DNA of 64,000 nt from Xanthostigma xanthostigma (lineage: Eukaryota; Arthropoda; Insecta; Raphidioptera; Raphidiidae). Position 1 is the stretch's first letter. Every line of letters starts with the position of its first letter. The DNA is taken from contig OY754468.1 in the NCBI GenBank assembly GCA_963575645.1, forward strand, positions 19,306,465 through 19,370,464. Direction: 5' to 3'. The position numbers were made by a program, and so were the translations under genes. The notes beneath the pieces are model-generated. The model worked only from the letters and a program-made list of their open reading frames with translations, had not been told where the DNA came from and did not search any database. Positions 21,216 through 33,649 of this stretch are shown in pieces.

Positions 21216-22160
21216 AGTTAGTTCCCTAAAGGCGATCGGCATCCGTTATATTGCAACTTTTAAAATCAAAATAGTGATGAGTGGCACGTTCCATAAGCGA
21301 CCTTAAAAATCGACTAGACTACATGAAAATGGCGTTTATCATAACATATTACGAAATATATATCGGAATGTTTATAACAGTTAATTAAATTTTTTCATTC
21401 TATGTAAATGAATTGGTTTTTTCAATGGTAATATTTACCGATTACCTGATTTTAACTTGAATGCTCAACAAATAAAAACATTTCCCATCACCTTATAAAT
21501 AGTACAAGGACAAGTAAAATCCACATAATCTGTGAATCAATGGATTTCTAGGATAAGAACTACGAAACTACATAAAATAGTGTTTTGTGAATAACACAGA
21601 TACTTGGAACGTGATTTTATGTTAGTCAACGTTTAAATATATGGTCAACGTAAATTTTGGAATAATTTCCCATCGGCAGTGTCATGTTTGTGCTCCTGAT
21701 GATAGAATAATATTCCAAAACGTACGTACATTAAATTCTAGACTTTTTCCATGTATCTCTGTTATTCATTCATTTAATCATAGAAACGAAGATTTCAGTT
21801 CATACTATATAAATTAACCAAAAAGTAGAAAATACATTTCTTTCTTTTCTGTAACGTTAGAAACGCGGGGCACTATACCTATATTTGGTGTAATTAATTT
21901 TAATTGTTGCAGAAAAGAAAGAAAATTATTTTTTAGTCTTTGTTGCGTGTTATTTTTTTTTTTTAAATATATAGATTTTTTTTATTCAATATATTTCTAT
22001 GTACCTACAACCCAGACCCCAAGCGAGCGGTAACTGCGTCTGTGCGGTGGCCCGCCACTGTTACCAACTATATACTGTCAATACTGTATTCATATCTTGA
22101 TTTTGTCAGTAAACATGTTTGCCAACACTCGGAGGATGATTTTTTAATTATTTTTAGATT
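21216..22160. other. AT-rich intron DNA, nothing recognised
   Basis: Short frames only. ACGTTAGAAACGCGGG and nearby bases are slightly GC-richer. No matched repeat. Confidence 0.4.
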
Positions 22161-22895
22161 TTGAATGTTTTTTTACTATCTAACGCGTATTACCATTCCA
22201 ACACCACAAGTGGGGAATGGTAGTAATTTTGGTCAAAATTCACTTTTAAAAATTTTACTATATTTTTTCGTTTTGAGATCCCCCGAATTAAAAAAAAATA
22301 TTTTTGAAAAAAAAAATCTGTGCTTCTGTTTGTTTCTTAGTCTGTGAACTCGATACAGGTCAAACGGATGAACGGCTTGAAACCAAATTTTGGGAGGATG
22401 TTTGATATGCAAATATGGAAAGCCCCATTGTTTTTGGGGAAAATCGGCGCATGCGCAATATAGATCTATGCTCTAACGTTGTTTTTTTTTTTATATAATA
22501 ATGGTATACTTTTAATGGAATGGTCTACCCAATTGACTGGAATTTTTTTTTATTATTCTTGCTCACAATTTTTATATCATCTATTAAATTATTGTGTCAC
22601 TAACTCAAATTTGGTAGCAAATTTTTTCTCAGCTATTTCAGAAACCATTGTAGATTCATCCTGATACATTAGGTATTACTTATAGATGTTTATGTTAAAA
22701 TGAGGCCAAAAAATACAGGTACTGTTTAAAATAAAAAATGTGTATGTGTCTGGGTCGGTTGGGGGCGGTGCCACGATTCATGAAAACACAAAACTATGAA
22801 ATGCGTTGGAAAATTTTCGCTTGTACACCCTGTAATCTGTTGTAAACACGGGACCCTCCGTGTATAACCGTCGAGTTAAATACTTGACCGATTTT
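22160..22895 (+). mobile_element. Degenerate copy of the ACTTG(A/G)CCGG-ended repeat family
   Basis: Contains CATTCCAACACCA, CCAAATTTTGGGAGGATGTT, TTTGATATGCAAATATG, ATCGGCGCATGCGCAA and TATAATAATGGTATACTTTT, all also found in the tandem block inside 43796-45316. It ends near ACCGTCGAGTTAAATACTTG followed by ACCGATTTTTT, an eroded form of the family end. Confidence 0.6.
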
Positions 22896-23429
22896 TTATT
22901 CAATGACATTGATAATCAATAATTTGGCATTATGAAAAATCTAGAATATTTCTTATATATTGCGTAAATATTAGTATTTCAAAGACGATATCATTATTAT
23001 CCCAGTGACATTTTGTTATTACAATTTAACTGCATTCACTCGATACAGGTGTTTTCTGCACAAAATTTAGCGTGTTAATTAGTTTCATAACTCTGTTTGA
23101 TCTTTTAATGAAAGTTGATTTTTGTTCAACGATGTCTTACGTATTTTGTTAGCTTCGCAAATATTTGAATTTTGAAATAGTTTCGTTTCGTGTTTAATAA
23201 CAAAATAGCTCACCGTTACAAAATATCCGTGCATTTTATCGTGAAAACGTTGCGAAATTAAAAGATACGGTATTTGTTAAAACTATGTGAGCACTTAAAG
23301 GGGCAATCGAACCCGCAGCTAGCGAAACACTCAGCACTTTAAGAAAACATGAAAGTAAATGCAGATCCGCGCATTGCATCGATTTGATTTTTAGTTGATT
23401 TTACCAACTGCGTCAGAAGAAGGATTATT

Positions 23430-23790
23430 TATTAACTAGTTCACTTGTTGATGGGAAACATCTAATGGCGCGTTGAGTTGGGATTAAAACCGTGCAATTG
23501 GGAGGACACTTTAATGGGATCGACGTTGGTGGATTGAACACGGCTTTGGTTGAAGACGACATCTAGATAACAGCGCGAGTTAGTATTTCGTTAGATGACA
23601 GCGCGTGACGCTTGCTTTGTGTATGCGTTGAATTATAACTTGGCTTTCGTTAAAGGCGACAACTAGATAACAGGGCAAAAAGTTACAAGAATTTTGTTAG
23701 TTGACAGGGTGAAATTTAGTTACTAGAATTTCTCTTAAAAATTTTCACATCTGCCAAGGGTCTCACGACCGCTCACATTTGAGGATAGTA
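23430..23790 (+). repeat. Dispersed repeat G, copy 1
   Basis: Matches 46106-46512 through AACATCTAATGGCGCGTT, AAACCGTGCAATTGG, GTGACGCTTGCTTTGTGTAT and AGTTACTAGAATTTCTCTTA. GATAACAG and TAGTTAC-like motifs recur inside each copy, suggesting an internal array. Family unknown. Confidence 0.75.
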
Positions 23791-24126
23791 CAACCAGAAT
23801 CTAACTTCATTTCGGACATGATTTTTTGACTCTGTCACTGTATCAATTTAAGGAAGCTCACTGGCAACAGCTGTAGACAAAAGTATAGCGTAATAGAAGT
23901 ACCAACATTTTTGTAAGAGACTGTACCTAATACATCTAAGCTTTAATATACAGATACACTCCTATACAATTACTGTTGCAAGTACAATAAAATTATTTTT
24001 GTTTTAAAAATCTATATCTTTAAACAAATCGGTAAAAAAATTATAATTTTTGAATTTACAATGCATTGGTTTTTAAGATACATATATCCGTTTTCGAGAT
24101 ATTCTGGAATGTACTCGTTTTCTTTA

Positions 24127-24420
24127 TATAGATAGATAGATAGATAATTTATTGTGTAGCCCAGAAAAAGATACAATAAGTCATGCAGAATACATAAATA
24201 AATACTTTAAAAATATAGTACAAAAATAGTTTAAAATACTGTACCGAGAACACTTTAAAATATTAATCTACAATAAAATTTAATTTAAAAATACAATAAA
24301 AATATATAGTGCAAAAACACTTTAAAATACAAATCTAGACTAAAATTTGATTTAAAAACACAGCACAAAGATACTTTAAAAATACAGGACAAAAACACTT
24401 TAAAAATACAAAAGCATTAA
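24127..24420 (-). repeat. (GATA)n and degenerate ACTTTAAAATAC repeats; possible LINE 3' end
   Basis: Four to five GATA units are followed by ATTTATTG. On the minus strand this reads CAATAAAT then (TATC)n, the form of a LINE 3' tail after a polyadenylation signal. From 24205 to 24415 the motif ACAAAAACACTTTAAAAATAC recurs irregularly. I see no reverse-transcriptase motif upstream on the minus strand, so the LINE reading is tentative. Confidence 0.4.
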
Positions 24421-25379
24421 TATACGTGGCATATCTGCAGCATGTTAATTATGCACATTTTGATTGTTAATATCGTGTTTTACAGTCGGAGCGAATAATT
24501 TCATTTTGTTAAATTAAATTCTTATACTTCAACTTCAAATTACGGAGCATGGAAATAAAAGATGATTGCAACTCTTTTAAAAAATTTAAACATACTTTAA
24601 TAATAACCAGCTCGTTTGCCTTCGCGTCGGGTGAAAAGTAAATCATAGAGTAATATAATTTTTGATTTAGTGTCAAATCGGCGACATTACCCATCATCAG
24701 TATTATAATATTGGAAGTACACTGAACTTAGTACAAAAATCTAGTCTGTACTAAGATAAAAATAGTCGTGAGAGATACAAAGAAATTGGCATATGTTCCG
24801 TCATAAATAACATAGTTTGTTCTATTTTATTCTTTTGAATAATTAACCGTGGTCGTGTATCCAGACGTGAAGTAATAATGCTGATTTTTTACGTCACAAT
24901 ACCAGCCCATTTCTGGTCAAACGAGGTCGTTTTAAATAACAATGTGTACCTATTGCCATAGTTATTCGCACATTCTATGTTTGTAATTTTTGTAAGAAGA
25001 TAATATATTATCTAAAAAAATATTTATACAGTGTGATAATACTGTTTGTTATTGCTATAAAGAAGAGCAAATCGAATCAACATTGTTCTTTTCTTTGGCT
25101 CGAAATCCAACCAATACACTGAATCGAGTCGGATTTGATTTCGTATTTTTTTTTTACTTCTTATACTCGCCAAATTGTATTGAACTAGATATAGTAAATT
25201 ATAGATGCTTGAGAACAGAGGTCGTACATTCGTATTGTCAGATCATAGAATTTTTTTCTTTCTTCTGCAATCACGATTCCGTACCGAACGGTAATGATAT
25301 ATTGTGCCGACGATCAGATATCAAGGAATTTCCGTGTATTTTACCATTTCATCTCCACTTATTTAGGTCATAAATAACT

Positions 25380-25985
25380 TTTCACAGTTTTATATTTGCC
25401 CAATATGAGGTCACCGGAATGCAAAAAACTGTTCTTCTGTTTGTCTATCAGTACCAGCGTTGCCAGTTTTTTTTTTGCCAAGTCGGGATTTTGGAACTCT
25501 TTGAGTGAAAACAGCGGGATTCTTTCGTCGAAAGCGGGACATAGTAAAAAAACATATATAATCAGAAGTTTTCAAATATTTCTTTTTATTTGAATTAAAA
25601 TTACGTTTACGTGACAATAGATAGCAAAAATAGCCATAGAAAATGTATTTTAATAAAAATATAATATTTTAAATCAGATTTACCATATCGTTAAAGTTGA
25701 GTCTTATTCGTCTTCAGAATAAGTTATCCCCGAAAAGCGGGAATGAGCCTGTCCCTCGCGGGATATTTAATTTTGATTTAAAAATCGGGACATCCCGCCA
25801 AAATTGGGACGTCTGGCAACGCTGGTCAGTGCAATACTGCTCTAATGACCGAACTGATTGAAACCCAAATTTTTGTAGATTGTTTGATACATAAGTAGGA
25901 AACACCCTATTGTTTTAAAGGGAAATTGACACATGCACAGAAGAAAATATGTATTATAACTTTTTAGGTTCTGTATAGGCTGTGT
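25380..25985 (+). mobile_element. Degenerate repeat of the 22160 family, interrupted by a hAT MITE
   Basis: TTCTTCTGTTTGTCTATCAG before the insertion and TGAAACCCAAATTTT, GTTTGATAC, CCTATTGTTTT and GACACATGCACAGAAGAAA after it match the order of blocks in 22321-22460 and 44460-44550. This shows what the uninterrupted sequence looked like. Confidence 0.6.
25455..25824. mobile_element. hAT-type MITE (family 3)
   Basis: The ends CAGCGTTGCCAG and CTGGCAACGCTG are perfect inverted repeats that fit YARNG. Flanking 8-mers ATCAGTAC (25447-25454) and GTCAGTGC (25825-25832) agree at six of eight positions. Subterminal CGGGA/TCCCG motifs recur on both sides (AGCGGGA, GCGGGACAT, CATCCCGC). Non-autonomous. 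Confidence 0.78.
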
Positions 25986-25989
25986 GCAC

Positions 25990-27290
25990 GAAGCTTACTA
26001 GCGCGGCTAGTGGGTTAATAGAAAATTATTGAACTCACTTTTTATGGAATACCCGACATGTTTCTAAGGTGATAAGTCAAAAACTTCAGTTGGCCATGAT
26101 GTGTCAAAAAAATTGAAATAAGGAAAACTAATGTTAATTTGTTAATGTTTACATTGACGGTGGAACGTCAAATTAGGTTGCGAACAGTCTTTATTTGTAC
26201 TGAAATCGCCATCAGCGCAACTGCCCGGTACACAACAAGCATTTTCAGACCGCTTAGTTTTCCCATGTTTTCTTTATTATTAAAAACTTCATAAAATTAT
26301 AACTATTTTCACTTTTAATAAACATTGCTCACTGACATACGGAAAATTTGAGTTTGAAGTTTCCCCTAGTGCTCACCACAAACGCTCGCATCGAAAAATT
26401 TGTAACTCCGCCTCCGTGCACATAGCCCATAGCCAACTAGGGATTCTTACAGTTTTGGTTTATCTGTTTGTAATTTTGTATGTCACAACCCTCCTTTTCT
26501 CTCATTTATATACCTATTTTAAGATGAAATTTAGATAGATATGGAGTTTATAGACGCTAAACAGCCGAGGTAATCAGCGTCTATTAGATCAAATATACGC
26601 ACGTAGATTGATGACCCAAAACAGAAGTGATGAGATTTTTGGAGAAATAATTTTTTGGACTATACCATCCATAAAGAGAAAAATGTACTCAACATTTTTT
26701 TTTACTGACTCCATTGAGTTGGGTGTCTTCAGATAGGTTTCAATGCAACAAAAAATGTTTTAGAACTTTTTGATTAAGCATACTTCCAATGAAAATTATA
26801 ATAACGCTGTAGCAGAAAATTCGATCTGAGTTATTTCCCTTTAAATAACCGGATTTTTACTGTACCAATTTGTGTGTAATTGAATTGAACATTTAGCAAT
26901 TTTGTTTTTATATAAGAGCTCAAAATAAGTTTGGCAAACTATTTTGTTGACAATGCTTAATTTCAAGAAAACATTTTGAAGTCTAACTTTCTTCTGCGAA
27001 TTTGAGCCCTTTAATGTTTACGTTAAATGTATAACGCTAACGTGACAAAAAAAAATTTATACAGTAATTGGAGGGTATAAATTTATGCATTTTTAAATCG
27101 ATTGTTATGTCTATGAATAAGTGAAGTGAGAAAATGCCACGATAGTTACTAGCTGCTAACCGTGGCTGCTCACGCGATTAAGATGAAACACAACTTAACC
27201 CTAGGTATATTAATTACAGTCTTGCCTCACCGACTGTGCTCCACTCGGCAGCGACAACAGTGATGCAGCCTGGACGTCTGAGTAATTTGA
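25990..27290. other. AT-rich intron DNA, nothing recognised
   Basis: About 1.3 kb without frames of interest. A GC-richer patch near 27210-27290 has no identified role. Confidence 0.4.
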
Positions 27291-27376
27291 AAATTTGCAC
27301 ACGTATTAAGGAACCCATGACATTTTTTTGTGTTTTTAATACGTGTTCAAAATTTCGTCTGACGGTGGATGAAAAT

Positions 27377-28283
27377 TAGAGATGCCGCGAATACTCGCTA
27401 TCATTCGGTATTCGGCATTACTCGACATTTTTTTGTTATTCGTCGAATACCGAATAATAGCTAGTATTATTCGACATTCAGCGAATAGTTGTCTAAAATA
27501 AACTTTTAATGAACAAAAAAACTATAAACTTAAAAATAATCAAACTTTAATTTTTCTTAAAACACACTTAGTATTTATTATCATTAATATAAAAAGTTAG
27601 CCAAAAATCAGTCATGTCATGTTGAAGTAAATTAGTTAGGCTTTTTAATTTAAACAGACGTTAATCAAAGATTTGAATTTTTAATTTATATTTAAAGTCC
27701 AAAAGGGGCAGATTGTGGTGCAAAAAAAAGGTTTCCAGTATTTAAAAATGTAAAATCAGTATAATATGAGACTGATTTCTTTAACTTCATTGTTTCCTTT
27801 TCTCATATAACCTTAGAAAAATTTTAGATTACAGAGACAAATAAATGATTGGTAAGATCAAAACTATTACAAGCCTGATATTATTATTTGATAAAAAAAT
27901 TGGTTGTCTGTAAAGTCGGTTTACGGACGATAGTTTTACGTGATAACGTATTCCGCTCGAATATCATATTTAATAATACCTAACCTAAATTTTAGTAGCT
28001 GTCAAACTTGGGCCGATCGTGCTTCTCTATCGCTTATACTGCGCTCTCGCTTGCACGCACAGGGTCAGGCGGAACGTGACACATTTCGGAACGTTACCAC
28101 TTTTTCGTGCATGCAGCCGGTGTTTCATCAATTTATAAGACGTTATCACGTCAAAAATAAATTATTTTTCTACTCCTTTTTTATATCGAAGAATAATGGC
28201 GAATTATTCGACTATTCGTCATAGGGAATGGCGATTAATCGGTATTCGACTATTCGCTATAACAACTATTCGCGGCATCTCGA
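27377..28283. mobile_element. hAT-type MITE (family 4) with a nested element
   Basis: The ends TAGAGATGCCGCGAATA and TATTCGCGGCATCTCGA are inverted. Flanks ATGAAAAT (27369-27376) and GTGAAAAT (28284-28291) agree at seven of eight positions. Subterminal regions are crowded with ATTCG and CGAAT motifs on both sides, the usual look of hAT subterminal arrays. Element B (27895-28160) is nested inside. No transposase. Confidence 0.83.
27895..28160 (+). mobile_element. Dispersed element B, copy 2
   Basis: Carries AAAGTCGGTTTACGGACGAT, ACGTGATAACGTATTCCG, GGTCAGGCGGAACGTGAC and AGACGTTATCACGTCAAAA in the same order as copy 1 (5405-6070). Between the blocks it has the GC-richer CTTATACTGCGCTCTCGCTT. 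The 94-codon plus frame is incidental. Confidence 0.75.
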
Positions 28284-28319
28284 GTGAAAATTAATTTGAA
28301 AGATTCTATTCGATAGATA

Positions 28320-29340
28320 CATCCATAGTTACATACAGATGAAGCTACTAAAAGCGTGTTAATAAACAATTACAATTATTTCTCATATATTTTGTAAGAT
28401 ATTATTCGAAGTATTCTCATTTTGGCGAATTTTGAGAGTTAGTCCTGCAGTTGGAAATGATTTTTAGGTGAATTAACTACAAACTGATGGGGTTAATTGG
28501 GACGAACACACCTTTTTCATATCTCCACTGTTTAGAATCTGTTGACGAGAATGAATTATTTTTGGAGGTTGCGGTCAAACTGTTGCCAAACTATGTCACA
28601 TGATTTTCTTCAATTACACACACGTATTTGTATACCGAGAAATTATTGAATGGATCAAAAATAGTTTTGACTCGTTTATTATTGTTGTCAAGATCTTTAA
28701 TGCGGGTTGATTTGAAGCAACGATTGCAACACTATAATCGTCTGAATTAGCGTTGTTTTATAATTTAAAATTGATCAGTTTTTAGTTGTTTAAATCGTAC
28801 AGTAATGTGGATATTTGTATTTTGAGACATTAGTAGATTATTTTGCAAATGAAAATTCATCAAATGATTCAAGAGTAAATTTATGCGTGGGATTTTCGTA
28901 TTTTAAATAGCATATGTCAACTAAATATCATGCTTTAATAATATTATTAGATTTGTAAGTTATATTTAACGAAAATCATTCGCTGTGCAAACTTTGCTTT
29001 AATGACTAATTTATTATCGGCATTTTAGTGGGAACATTTAATGAATTATTAAAAAGCAGGTTTTGGTAAGCACTTCCTATTCATAATTTGAATGTAAAGC
29101 ATACATTTTAGTTTTTCATATTTAGTATTTTGATTTTTTGAAAATAAGTATGCACAAACAAGAGAGCGAGTTAAATAAAACGTGATAAAATAGGTGCAGT
29201 TTTGAACAATTTTTGCCTTCTGGCAATTTTTTCCCTACTTACTTGTACTATCTCCTATTATTCTGCAAATTTTCAGCTCTGCACCGAGTCACCCATTTTC
29301 TCCGTAGCCAGCTCTCTGTCTATTTCGTAAAGCTTAACTT
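28320..29340. other. AT-rich intron DNA, nothing recognised
   Basis: No frames, folds or matched repeats were seen. Confidence 0.4.
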
Positions 29341-29341
29341 G

Positions 29342-29496
29342 TTGATATGGTAGCTATGGAAAGCATTAATGCTTTACAGAAAATCGTTCCACATGAAATA
29401 AATATTGAACCTCCCTTGGGTGCCCGATTAGTGCTGCATTTTATGTGGAACGATTTTCTGTAATACATTAATGATTTCCATAGCTACAATATCAAT
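29342..29496. mobile_element. Short foldback MITE
   Basis: TTGATATGGTAGCTATGGAA, GCATTAATG and ACAGAAAATCGTTCCACAT are mirrored by ATGTGGAACGATTTTCTGT, CATTAATG and TTCCATAGCTACAATATCAA around a 45-base loop. Arms of about 52 bases have few mismatches. Confidence 0.82.
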
Positions 29497-29499
29497 AAA

Positions 29500-30630
29500 G
29501 CTCATGCATATGTTGGTCACGTTCTGCTCGTATTTTATCCCCTGTAAATTACTTAGATTCATTTGCATGTTTTCGGTTACGAACTGTGTTAGGAGTACAC
29601 CTGTTTCTTAATCTTAAATTAATTAAAGCTGCCATTTTTTAGACAGTACTCGTTAAGTCACTTGTTCATAAACTGTATGGTAACGCAACTGACTTCAGCT
29701 TTCGAGCGTCTATAATCTTTCTTTCTTTCTTAAACTGTGGCTTGTGATCCCTCCGGGGGTCGCGAAAAAGATTCTGTAGGTTAGTAGTGAACATTGACAA
29801 ACGTGAGAAAATTAAATATTCAATAGAAAATTACAATTCGCCGTTAATAAATCTTCAGTTGTCAATATTTATCTGATTAAAGAGGTGGCAAAAAAAAGTA
29901 ATAACTTGTGACAGTTTCGCTTAATTACTCATTGATTTTACTATCTCCACTCTATGCGATCGCAGCCAAAAACGAGTCAACCCCACTTTGTAAATCGTCT
30001 TCAGAAAGTCATAATTTTGAGCCATATTACGTTGTATGCAATCGACAATTCGCATATTTGTACCTCCGTCATGACTTCATGACTTCTTATCTGTGGAGCC
30101 ACCTTTATCTGTGAACCCGACTTTACATGTGAATTAAACTGTAAATAAATTATATTGATTGACGCGTATTTGTCCGCTTACAACCTACTCTTAAATGCAA
30201 TTAAAAAATCAAGTTGGCTATCGTTGATTGAAATAAATCCTGAGCTTAGACCCACGTATTTTAACATGGTGCATAATGCATATTAGTGACTTACGCATAG
30301 CCGAATTCATAATTTAGATACTCCTTAGACTCTTTGTTGCTTGTGATATACTTTGAATTCATGAGAACAGTTTCCTGTATAACCAAAAACGGTACCAAAA
30401 CAAATGACGCGCGCAACACATGAATGTCGAATGATTAATGCGCACGAGTTGGCTCATCTTCTCGATACAATGTTCATGCGGTAAAAGTTCGAATTAGTGT
30501 ATAAATCTGATAATTATTAAACATTTAATTAATATACAGCAGTAGCGGCGTGTGAACATTTTAAATATGTGTCAACCGGAGGTATCTTCTAACACGGGCT
30601 AAGCTTGAGGGAAAGGGGGTTAATTAAATT
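29500..30630. other. AT-rich intron DNA, nothing recognised
   Basis: Contains a short patch CCTCCGGGGGTCGCG near 29750, possibly a hAT remnant. The frame 29908-30114 has no conserved motif. Confidence 0.35.
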
Positions 30631-30632
30631 AT

Positions 30633-30955
30633 GGATCACGTCCATGTTTATGATGTTTTAATTATTAACTTTTTGATACACTGTAACACTGGTCACTACT
30701 GCCATAGGCTGTATGTCGTGTATCACATGATGTGTATGGACGGCATACGTGCCGCCGAGTCAAAGTCGTCAACGGTGTTGACTGATTGAGATAGATTCAG
30801 TGAACACTTCTACCATCTGACAGTGATAGATACTATTTTGTGCTAATTTGCTGACGGTAAATGCAGCTCAAAGCGAATCTAAATAACACGCTATAACTTG
30901 TGGGTCAGGAGTTGCACGATGTGTACACCGGGTATATCTGATGATGATTTCATGT
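30633..30955 (+). repeat. Dispersed repeat E, copy 2
   Basis: Second copy of the 19730-20060 repeat, same orientation, with a few indels. Shared blocks include GTTTATGATGTTTTAATTAT and AACACGCTATAACTTGTG-type sequence. Confidence 0.75.
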
Positions 30956-31610
30956 GTTGGTGTGCTGCTTTAGAGCGCAGAACATCGCCTGAACGCAAGA
31001 AAGTCTGCCACACACCTTAGCGTTGACTGTGTAACTATTACACTATTTCTTAACATTAAATATTGGTGAAATATGAAAAATATAATTTTGGTTGTTCTGC
31101 AGCTCCACAGCGCTCATAGAGAAACCGCCATTGATGTACATCGTAGATTTCAGAAAAGTGAGAAACTACTAGGGAAAGTAAACGCTGACTTCACGTTTTC
31201 TCTCTCTCTCTCTCCCTGTCGCGCCGGGTTTCGAGCCCCAAGGCCAAGCCCCATCAGTCCTACCCTTGTGAGGGCCATCATCTCCTTCCTCTTTCACCTA
31301 CGACGGCTTATTGGAGTTGTCACAGTGTTACGTTGCATCAAGTAACATGATTCGAGTTACTTATGCGTGCACGTAATACGCTCTGTTATTAGCATTGTTG
31401 TTTCGCGAATAACCGGCCTTTATTTGTGTGCATTTGCTAAATTACATTGTTTAATTTATTTACTATTTGCAGAAAATAACACACGTGATGCTAATATAGA
31501 GAGTTTTATGAATGAAACTAGCTCGGTTGTGCAAATATTTTTTTTATTTGTACGGCGGAAATTAATTGAAAACCTAGGTCTCCGCATAGTCCAGTCAAAA
31601 TAAATATTTC
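30956..31610. other. Intron DNA with a GC-richer patch, not identified
   Basis: The 31190-31320 patch includes a (CT)n run and GTTTCGAGCCCC, which vaguely resembles a tRNA B box. No A box or fold was found next to it. The 90-codon frame 31073-31345 shows no recognisable domain. Confidence 0.3.
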
Positions 31611-31611
31611 A

Positions 31612-32234
31612 ATTTACTATAACTCGCATAGAGCTGAAAATTGGTACAGGTCTTAAGTACACTATTACAAATAAAATATCAAAAGTCCCCACCGATCCTA
31701 TATCTGCTTCAAAATTTATTCAAGGTTAAAGGTCAAAAGTATCGTTTTTTTTGCACTTTTTTCGTTAACGCTAAATGTTATCTAAAAATGGATCAGACAA
31801 AAGTTGTAGATCATGCAATTGTCTACAAAAACTGTTCTTATATTTTTTTTTCTACGAATCAATATTCCTGAGCTATGGGACCAAATTGTCTATGTACGTA
31901 CTGAACGTATTTATCAAAAATAACGATAAATATTAATATCCATATTTTCGATGTATGAAATCACCATTTCAAAAGAATGGTGATTCGTAGGAAAAAAAGT
32001 GTAATAACAATTCTTGTAGACAATTGCATGATCTACAACTTTTGTCTGACCTATTTTTAGAGAACATTTACCGTTTACGAGAAAAGTGCAAAAACCCGAT
32101 ACTTTTAACCTTTGACCTTGAATAATTTTTTTAGCGTATATAGAATCATAGTGGGGACTTTTGATATTTAATTTAAATATTGTATACCTAAGACCTGTAC
32201 CAATTTTCAGCTCTATGCAAATTATTGTAAACTT
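31612..32234. mobile_element. Foldback element with about 240-bp arms
   Basis: Left-arm blocks GCATAGAGCTGAAAATTGGT, ATCAAAAGTCCCCAC, GTATCG and GACAAAAGTTGTAGATCATG are all mirrored in the right arm. Because of this symmetry, frames on the plus strand (31641-31871) and minus strand (31914-32258) encode similar peptides containing QTKVVDHAIVYKNC. This is a product of the inverted repeat, not two genes. Confidence 0.82.
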
Positions 32235-32245
32235 ATCACTATTTT

Positions 32246-32560
32246 TAACCGACTTCAAAAAAGGAGGAGGTTCTATGTTCGACTGTATATTTTTTTTTAA
32301 TGTATGTTCATTGATTTTTTCGTCAATTATGGACCGATTTTCAAAATTCTTTTTTTATTCGAAAGAGTGCACTTCCGAGGTGGTCCCATCGGAACCAAGT
32401 CAGGATCTGATGGTGGATCCCGGAGAAATCGAGGGAAACTCTCAAATTTCAAAGGCACGCATTATGTTTTTTTATGTATGTTCACCGATTTCTCCGTCAA
32501 TTGTGGATCGATTTTCAAAATTATATATATCTAACACTAAAAAGAGAAAAATAAAATATT
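32246..32560 (+). repeat. Dispersed repeat with internal duplication (AACCGACTTCAAAAAAGGAG family)
   Basis: Begins TTAACCGACTTCAAAAAAGG, a motif I recognise as very common in moth genomes. TTTTTTTATGTATGTTCA, GATTT(T/C)TCCGTCAATT and GATTTTCAAAATT occur twice, about 170 bases apart, giving an internal tandem duplication. The two overlapping plus frames reflect this. Confidence 0.6.
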
Positions 32561-32802
32561 TTTAACAAAAAAATTGAACCGACTTCAAAATATGCACTAA
32601 AAAGTAATAAAATAATTGCGTATTGAAATTCAATCAAATTATTACGATAATATCATGTACTTACAATTATTAGTGTATTTGCCATAAGGCACTTACACTA
32701 TTGGCGTCGGTCGGATGGCGGGACCTAGGGGTCGGACCAAAATTTCTCGACGTTTCATAACTTTCTAAGAAGTTTGGCACCATTTTTGGAAATGTTTATA
32801 TA

Positions 32803-32886
<84 letters not shown>

Positions 32887-33647
32887 ACCACGATAACTCT
32901 CGACAGACTTAATCGATTTAAACGAAATTTGGTCCACATGTTGGAATCCATCATCGCAAGAAGCCTATTTAAAATGGGCCCGATCGGGCCATTTTAAGGG
33001 GGGTATTTAGGGGTTGAAAAATGTTTTTGGGCCCAAAAATACGGAAAAAACTCTCAGAATCACTTCAAATTTGAAATTTAACCCTTTAGTAATTATTGAA
33101 ATGTGCTGCTAAAATTTAAATAAAATCGGCCCGACAGGACCGGACTTACAAGTTTTATGAAAACGCAAGTTTACTGATATGGATTTACATACTGAAGGGT
33201 GTATATAATTTGGTACAGATGTTGAATTGGTATGTAGTATTGAAATTAAGTAAAAAAATGTTGTTTTAAGGGGTGTATTAGAGGGTAATTTTTTTTATTT
33301 TGTCCAAAAACAAAGTTAAGTTCATACAATAGAGCCACACTGCTTATAAAAGCAAATACACTATATTGTCGGCAGGGTTTCGCACTGCGACCCGAGTTTT
33401 TTTTTGTTATTTTTGGAGTCGGTGTCAGCCAAAATGAAATCTATTCCGAGAACTAGAGACATGTAAGATTTAAATTGCTACTTTCGAATTCCGATGTGAC
33501 ACCGACTCCAAAAATAACAATAATTGTAAGTACATGATATTATCGTAATAATTTGATTGAATTTCAATACGCAATTATTTTATTACTTTTTAATGCATAT
33601 TTTGAAGTCGGTTCAATTTTTTTGTTAAAAATATTTTATTTTGTCTA
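32553..33647. mobile_element. Inverted-repeat element with a microsatellite-bearing interior
   Basis: AATATTTTTAACAAAAAAAT, GAACCGACTTCAAAATATGC and GATAATATCATGTACTTACA at the left are mirrored at about 33525-33645, giving arms of about 120 bases. A second pair (GTTATTTTTGGAGTCGGTGT near 33398-33420 and its mirror near 33495-33515) lies next to the right arm. The interior holds the (TA)n tract and non-coding sequence with GGGCCCGATCGGGCC near 32978. Confidence 0.72.
32797..32882. repeat. (TA)n microsatellite
   Basis: About 85 bases of near-pure TA repeats with a few G and TTTA interruptions. Confidence 0.95.
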
Positions 33648-33649
33648 TT

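Larger units (their letters stand above)
27290..28320 (+). repeat. Dispersed repeat H, copy 1, split by a hAT MITE
   Basis: Outside the hAT element, CGTATTAAGGAACCCATG, TTTAATACGTGTTCAAAATT and, after it, TTAATTTGAAAGATTC plus ATAGATAC match 52920-53010, where no insertion exists. The join gives an empty-site comparison for the insertion at 27377-28283. Confidence 0.7.

Noticed and set aside
31190..31320. SINE head with a B box (GTTTCGAGCCCC)
   Set aside because: There is no A box at the right distance and no tRNA-like fold.
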